A stretch of DNA of 5,301 bases, from NCBI GenBank assembly GCA_009929095.1, contig SABF01000128.1, forward strand, positions 1 to 5,301. The letters are read 5' to 3'. This document shows positions 1 through 5,301 of this stretch, piece by piece. Positions within the stretch are counted from its first letter, which is position 1, and every line of letters starts with the position of its first letter. The notes under the pieces were generated by a model, which did no database searches, was not told where the DNA came from, and was given only the letters and a program-made list of their open reading frames with translations. The stretch is from Erysipelotrichia bacterium (GTDB taxonomy: Bacteria > Bacillota_I > Bacilli_A > Erysipelotrichales > Erysipelotrichaceae). Position numbers and translations under genes: made by a program.

Positions 1-271
1 ACATATCAGTCCACTCATAATGTTCACCAGCAGCAGCCTGAGTCAGATTATCCTCTGTCGGATGAATGGAACCGCCCTGCAGATATTTAAACCAGAGCTT
101 TGCATGTTCTTTTTCATTGTTGGCAGTTAGACTGAAGAAATCAGCAATCTGCTCATAACCGTCTTTTTTTGCCTGACTAGCCCACCAGTCGTACTTATTG
201 CGTGCCTGGCTTTCTCCAGCAAATGCGGTATTCAGATTTTTTTCTGTTTCAGTACCTTTTATACTTTTCAT
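1..271 (-). CDS. rbr: rubrerythrin, N-terminal part (runs off left edge)
   Basis: The first 90 codons of a rubrerythrin, a cytoplasmic non-haem iron protein that reduces hydrogen peroxide in anaerobes. The sequence starts MKSIKGTETEKNLNTAFAGE and shows the ferritin-like diiron ligands at the family's usual places: Glu20 in AGESQARNKY, and Glu53 and His56 in NNEKEHA. The next ligand pair (about residues 94 and 97) and the C-terminal rubredoxin-like Cys4 domain would lie beyond the left edge, so it cannot be told whether this is a full rubrerythrin or a form lacking rubredoxin. The start is the ATG at 269-271. AGGAGG lies 12 nt upstream (284-289), a rather long spacing; a weaker AGGA lies closer. 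The gene follows the histidine kinase gene on the same strand after 85 bp. Family assignment is firm; the peroxidase role is inferred from the family. Confidence 0.93.
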   Translation of the reverse strand, partial: MKSIKGTETEKNLNTAFAGESQARNKYDWWASQAKKDGYEQIADFFSLTANNEKEHAKLWFKYLQGGSIHPTEDNLTQAAAGEHYEWTDM

Positions 272-283
272 ATTTTTCCTAAA

Positions 284-289
284 CCTCCT
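284..289 (-). promoter_or_regulatory. ribosome binding site of rubrerythrin
   Basis: On the minus strand this reads AGGAGG, a perfect Shine-Dalgarno core, 12 nt before the ATG at 269-271. The spacing is longer than the common 6-9 nt. Confidence 0.7.
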
Positions 290-302
290 GTCATTATTAT
301 AC
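288..302 (-). promoter_or_regulatory. rubrerythrin -10 element, possibly overlapped by a PerR-like box
   Basis: The minus strand holds a perfect TATAAT at 296-301, just upstream of the rubrerythrin ribosome binding site. No good -35 is seen 17 nt upstream (TACCCA). The 15 bases GTATAATAATGACAG (288-302) match the published PerR consensus TTATAATnATTATAA at 10 of 14 defined positions. The left half is good (6/7) and the right half poor (4/7). PerR controls rubrerythrin genes in several clostridia, so a peroxide-responsive operator is plausible, but in AT-rich DNA such a match can arise by chance. Confidence 0.35.
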
Positions 303-356
303 TTTTTATTTCTCAAAATGGGTATATTTCAGCCAAGTCCGATTCGCTTGCGATAT

Positions 357-1790
357 TTATTCATCAGCTGAAGACTTCTCTTTTTGTACAGTGCAAGACA
401 GCGGCAGTTCAAACCAGAATGTGCTTCCGTGCCCGACTTTGCTTTCTACGCCATAAGCAGCGTGATGCAGATCAAGAATCTGCTTGACTATAGCCAGACC
501 AATTCCAGATCCATTGGAGACACGTACATGTTTCTTGTCAATCTTATAGTAGCGATCCCAGATATCATTGATTTTGTCTGCCGGAATTCCCTCGCCGAAG
601 TCCTGAACTTCGATCCTTGCCTTTTCATTGATTAACTTGCAGCGGATAATCATATGTTTTGCAGATCCGCCATAGTTAATTGCATTTGTGATGAAGTTGT
701 TTAGTACCTGTTCAATTCGCTGATCGTCGCCATGTACCATAATGTCAGACGGAACATCTGACTCAAATACGTAATGTTCCTGAATACGATAAACATCATA
801 CTTTTTCATCTGATTTTCAATCATGTCAGAGAGATTGAAATCAGTCTGTTTCAATGCAATCTTTGCAGACTGCATCTTCGACAGATCCAGCAGATCGTTT
901 ACAAGTGCAGTCAGACGATTGGATTCATCAATAATTACCTGAATATTCTCATCCGTTTTTTCACCAGGAAGATCTCGCATCATTTCACCGTATCCGCTGA
1001 TCATCGTCAATGGTGTTCTCAGATCATGAGAAACATTTGCAATCAGATCACGCTTTGCCTGATCGGCTTTCTTTATATCTGCAGCTGCCTGAGTAAGTGT
1101 TTCATTCAGCAGCTGGGCTTCTTCATACTGTTCATTCTTTGAATTGTATTCAAATTCACCCCTTGGCAGCTCTCTCGCTTTATCGGTTATTTCTGTCAGT
1201 GGCTTAGAAATTGTTTTATTCATCAAAAATGTCAGCAGGACAATCGCTACCACAACAAACAGCGTGATCCAGACCAGCTGAGAACTCAGCGTCTTTGTTG
1301 TCGCATTGACTGGCGATACACCGGAATACACCATGACAATATTTCTGCCTCCAGCTGTATCAACAATCCTTGTATACATGATATTCTTGAAGCCTTCATT
1401 TCCAGGCATTGCAATATCATTGCCGCTGGAAGTGTACAGATAAGATCCGCTGTTTTCTTCTGCAAGTGCAACCTGCTGAAGAATTTCCTTTGAATTCATT
1501 CGATAAAGGACGCATCCCATATTGCCGGACTGAACGTCAGAACTGGCATTGATAATGCGCACACAGGTATCATTCTGAGCTGATACCGAATAGATAATGC
1601 TGGTCAATCTGTCAGAATCCAAATTATCAACAATTTCATTTGCGGCATTTTTTACAGTTGATACTTTATACTGCTGATACATCGGCTGCAGCAATGCAAT
1701 CTGAAAAACCCAGATAAGTGCAATCAGAATTGTCGCAAAAAGAATCAGATATCTGGCAATTTTCCACTTCAGGCTAATTTTCTTTTTCAA
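357..1790 (-). CDS. membrane-bound sensor histidine kinase (two-component system)
   Basis: A 477-residue sensor kinase that should autophosphorylate on histidine and pass phosphate to the regulator encoded just upstream. Domains in order: short cytoplasmic tail; TM1 about 13-34; extracytoplasmic sensor about 35-170; TM2 about 172-190; HAMP linker about 191-243; HisKA with the H-box NVSHDLRTPLT (His255); HATPase_c with N-box Asn365/Asn369, G1 box DFGEGIP (397-403), F-box around WDRYYK (411-416) and G2 box GSGIGLAIVK (427-436). All catalytic motifs are intact. The start is a TTG (1788-1790), 17 nt inside the end of the regulator gene. An in-frame stop lies only seven codons upstream, and the first internal ATG (residue 37) would remove TM1, so TTG is the only sensible start. 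The sensor region matches no named ligand domain I recognise; it contains two cysteines, Cys76 and Cys93. The signal sensed is unknown. Confidence 0.96.
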   Translation of the reverse strand: MKKKISLKWKIARYLILFATILIALIWVFQIALLQPMYQQYKVSTVKNAANEIVDNLDSDRLTSIIYSVSAQNDTCVRIINASSDVQSGNMGCVLYRMNSKEILQQVALAEENSGSYLYTSSGNDIAMPGNEGFKNIMYTRIVDTAGGRNIVMVYSGVSPVNATTKTLSSQLVWITLFVVVAIVLLTFLMNKTISKPLTEITDKARELPRGEFEYNSKNEQYEEAQLLNETLTQAAADIKKADQAKRDLIANVSHDLRTPLTMISGYGEMMRDLPGEKTDENIQVIIDESNRLTALVNDLLDLSKMQSAKIALKQTDFNLSDMIENQMKKYDVYRIQEHYVFESDVPSDIMVHGDDQRIEQVLNNFITNAINYGGSAKHMIIRCKLINEKARIEVQDFGEGIPADKINDIWDRYYKIDKKHVRVSNGSGIGLAIVKQILDLHHAAYGVESKVGHGSTFWFELPLSCTVQKEKSSADE

Positions 1791-2454
1791 AGCGATAACC
1801 GACTCCTCTCAGTGTAACAATATACTTGCTGTAATCACCGAGATTCCTTCGCAGCAGCTTAATATGAGTATCGAGTGTTCGATCATCGCCAAAAAAGTCA
1901 TAGCCCCAGACACTCTGAAGAATCTGCTCTCTGGTCAGTGCAATGCCCATGTTTTTTACCAGATATGCCAGCAGATCATACTCTTTCGGTGACAGCTGCA
2001 CACGTTGTCCGTCAATTGATACAATTCTGGCTGAGTAGTCAATTTCCATTCCATCAAGAATAAAGCTGTCTGTATCAGCTGCTGCTGGATGCACTCGCTT
2101 GAGAATTGCATGAATGCGCATCATCAGTTCCTTGCTGGAAAATGGCTTGACAACATAATCATCAACCCCAATGTCAAATCCGTGTACTTTGTCATATTCT
2201 TCGCCGAGTGCGGACAGCAGGATGAAAGGAATATCCGGATTTGCTTTCTTGATTTCCTTGCATGCTGAAAAGCCGTCTAGATTCGGCATCATGATATCCA
2301 TCACAACAAGGTCATAATGTGTGCTGGCACATCGGTCAACCGCTTCCAGGCCATCACAGGCTTCATCTACCTTGAATCCCTCATATTCAGCGTACTTGCG
2401 AATCATTTGACGGATTTTATCTTCGTCGTCAACTACCAGTATTCTAGTCATCAT
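1774..2454 (-). CDS. OmpR/PhoB-family response regulator
   Basis: A 226-residue DNA-binding response regulator and partner of the kinase gene that overlaps its 3' end by 17 bp. The receiver domain (about 3-118) has the acidic pair Asp9/Asp10, phospho-acceptor Asp53 in VVMDIMMPNLDG, the switch residue Ser81 and the conserved Lys103 in VVKPFSSKEL. The C-terminal winged-helix domain (about 128-223) has the typical LSPKEYDLLAYL, an ALTREQIL stretch and the end motif TLRGVGYRFE, so it should bind tandem direct repeats as a dimer. Two ATGs stand in a row (2452-2454 and 2449-2451); GAGG lies 5 nt from the first and 8 nt from the second, so the second may be the true start. A TTCACA tandem repeat directly upstream is a candidate site for its own control. 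The length is normal and nothing is missing. The target genes are unknown; autoregulation is inferred. Confidence 0.97.
   Translation of the reverse strand: MMTRILVVDDEDKIRQMIRKYAEYEGFKVDEACDGLEAVDRCASTHYDLVVMDIMMPNLDGFSACKEIKKANPDIPFILLSALGEEYDKVHGFDIGVDDYVVKPFSSKELMMRIHAILKRVHPAAADTDSFILDGMEIDYSARIVSIDGQRVQLSPKEYDLLAYLVKNMGIALTREQILQSVWGYDFFGDDRTLDTHIKLLRRNLGDYSKYIVTLRGVGYRFEKEN
1803..1809 (-). promoter_or_regulatory. ribosome binding site of the histidine kinase, inside the regulator gene
   Basis: AGAGGAG on the minus strand, within the last codons of the response regulator, 12 nt before the TTG start at 1788-1790. It supports the TTG choice and suggests translational coupling of the two proteins. 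Confidence 0.65.
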
Positions 2455-2477
2455 TCTGCCCTCTTTTGTACAGAGTT

Positions 2478-2514
2478 ATCCTAAATGATTTCTGTGAATC
2501 TTATGTGAATTTAA
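2478..2514 (-). promoter_or_regulatory. tandem 11-bp direct repeat and weak -10: candidate OmpR-family binding site and promoter
   Basis: In the 60-bp gap between mrp and the regulator gene, the minus strand carries TTCACA at 2504-2509 and again at 2493-2498, exactly 11 bp apart. The wider 11-mers (2493-2503 and 2504-2514) agree at 9 of 11 positions. Hexamers with an 11-bp period are the known arrangement for OmpR/PhoB-type dimers, and TTCACA resembles the Bacillus PhoP half site (TTAACA-like). A poor -10, TAGGAT, follows 9 nt after the second hexamer (2478-2483), as would suit an activator-dependent promoter. The flanking 11-mers do not continue the pattern. Function is inferred from position and layout. 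Confidence 0.5.
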
Positions 2515-4741
<2,227 letters not shown>

Positions 4742-4742
<1 letters not shown>

Positions 4743-4768
4743 ATAAAAGCCGGTCAATGGCTTTTATT
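4742..4768. terminator. bidirectional intrinsic terminator between purA and the convergent acetyltransferase remnant
   Basis: Perfect 10-bp stem: AATAAAAGCC (4742-4751), loop GGTCAAT (4752-4758), GGCTTTTATT (4759-4768). Read on the plus strand, the stem ends in CTTTTATTATTT just after the purA stop; on the minus strand it ends in TTTTATTT, so it can serve both directions. Its left arm includes the last base of the purA stop codon, and its right arm overlaps two bases of the acetyltransferase stop codon (4767-4769). The stem is A/T-rich with a GCC/GGC top, weaker than a classic GC stem. Confidence 0.8.
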
Positions 4769-5000
4769 ATTTCACCAGGATTTTTTCCATTGTTGTTTCC
4801 ATCGGCTTCAAGCCGGCATTTTCATAGAACCTGACTGCCCGCTGATTAAATGACCATACATTCAGTGTCAAATTGTAGCAATTCTTTTCCAATGCATATC
4901 GTTCTGCATATTCCAGAAGTGCTTTGCCAATATGAGATCCTCTGGCAGAAGAATGCACACAAAGATCATCCACAAAAAGTGTTCTGATTGGTGTTCGACT
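4767..5000 (-). pseudogene. GNAT N-acetyltransferase, C-terminal half only
   Basis: The readable part corresponds to the last 75-80 residues of a GNAT-fold acetyltransferase, which transfers an acetyl group from acetyl-CoA to an amine. RTLFVDDLCV is the beta4 region, ARGSHIGKALL is the acetyl-CoA pyrophosphate loop (R/Q-x-x-G-x-G/A type, here RGSHIG with His in place of the usual second Gly), and LTLNVWSFNQRAVRFYENAG is the beta5-alpha4 region; the end is METTMEKILVK. A family member normally has about 140-160 residues, so the N-terminal half is missing. The first possible start, GTG at 4971-4973, falls inside the fold and has no ribosome binding site. The frame stays open to a stop at 5037-5039, but family resemblance fades beyond about 5000, where the endonuclease-like sequence begins in another frame. 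It is most likely a decayed or rearranged remnant without activity. Confidence 0.75.
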
Positions 5001-5301
5001 GTTTGAACCAAAATAGTTTTGGCAGTCATCTTCCAGTTAATACCATATGGTCTGACTGAATGCTCTGCGTCGTCACTGGGAATGATATTTACCTCCCTAA
5101 GAAAACGTTGTCTCTCTGGCCATACAGTACCTGTTGTATCCATTGTTTGCAGTTCTATACCCACAAAATCTCTTACCTTTCCATTTCTTACAGAGGCTAA
5201 GAAGAAGTCAACATTACCTCCTGGGATTTTAACTTCTGGAACAACATGAAATTCATTACCTGGTTCATGATTAGTAAGCAAGTGCAGACAATCTGCAAAT
5301 A
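4868..5301 (-). pseudogene. NotI-like type II restriction endonuclease fragment, truncated at its C-terminus (runs off right edge)
   Basis: The frame is open from the right edge down to a stop at 4868-4870, but only about 99 codons (5003-5301) look like native protein; the rest reads the acetyltransferase remnant out of frame. The native part shows PEVKIPGGNVDFFL, then VGIELQTMDTTGT 18 residues on, then YGINWKMTAKTILVQ. The Asp in VDFFL (codon 5207-5209), followed by Glu-x-Gln in IELQ (5153-5155 and 5147-5149), fits a PD-(D/E)xK nuclease core with Gln in place of Lys. The wording recalls the NotI restriction endonuclease family, from memory and not from a search. After ILVQ the expected C-terminal part is lost. 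The start codon lies outside the window; the TTG at 5279-5281 is not a convincing start because coding-like sequence (FADCLHLL) continues upstream of it. No partner methylase is visible here. Function, if any, is unknown. Confidence 0.55.

Noticed and set aside
340..356. Small palindrome (TCGCTTGCGA) after the kinase stop as a terminator
   Set aside because: Only four base pairs around a 2-nt centre, and no T-run follows; it cannot form a usable terminator.
384..1142. Plus-strand open frames opposite the kinase gene
   Set aside because: These are antisense shadows of an intact histidine kinase with no ribosome binding site and no family resemblance.
5019..5249. Plus-strand open frame of 76 codons near the right edge
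   Set aside because: It lies opposite the nuclease-like reading frame, which shows recognisable motifs; this one shows none.

Overview
The window reads as chromosomal DNA from a low-GC Gram-positive bacterium (Firmicutes), probably an anaerobe. The signs are strong AGGAGG-type ribosome binding sites, non-ATG starts, a Firmicutes-style OmpR-family two-component pair, a rubrerythrin, and moderately AT-rich codon use. Erysipelotrichia or a related gut or oral lineage would fit, but this is an impression from protein style and cannot be proven from this window.

Layout. On the minus strand, reading right to left from about 3336: an Mrp/ApbC-type P-loop ATPase (iron-sulfur cluster carrier), then 60 bp later an OmpR/PhoB-type response regulator, then a membrane sensor histidine kinase that overlaps the regulator by 17 bp and starts with TTG. 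After an 85-bp gap comes the N-terminal part of a rubrerythrin, which runs off the left edge. On the plus strand, divergent from mrp across a 122-bp intergenic region, lies a complete purA (adenylosuccinate synthetase). It ends at a perfect 10-bp hairpin that can serve as a bidirectional terminator. Right of this hairpin, on the minus strand, is a broken region: the C-terminal half of a GNAT acetyltransferase, joined out of frame to a C-terminally truncated protein resembling a NotI-type restriction endonuclease. The latter continues past the right edge.

How the genes work together. purA is an ordinary housekeeping gene (IMP to adenylosuccinate) with its own extended -10 promoter. The mrp, regulator and kinase genes may be co-transcribed, since no terminator is visible between them. 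A tandem TTCACA repeat with 11-bp spacing just before the regulator suggests an internal, self-regulated promoter. Rubrerythrin (peroxide detoxification) probably has its own promoter. Placing an Fe-S carrier, a sensor with two extracytoplasmic cysteines and a rubrerythrin side by side allows, but does not prove, an oxidative-stress theme.

The most unusual part of the window is the junction near 4995-5012, where restriction-enzyme-like and acetyltransferase coding sequences meet. I see no clear new multi-gene system; most of the window is core genome.
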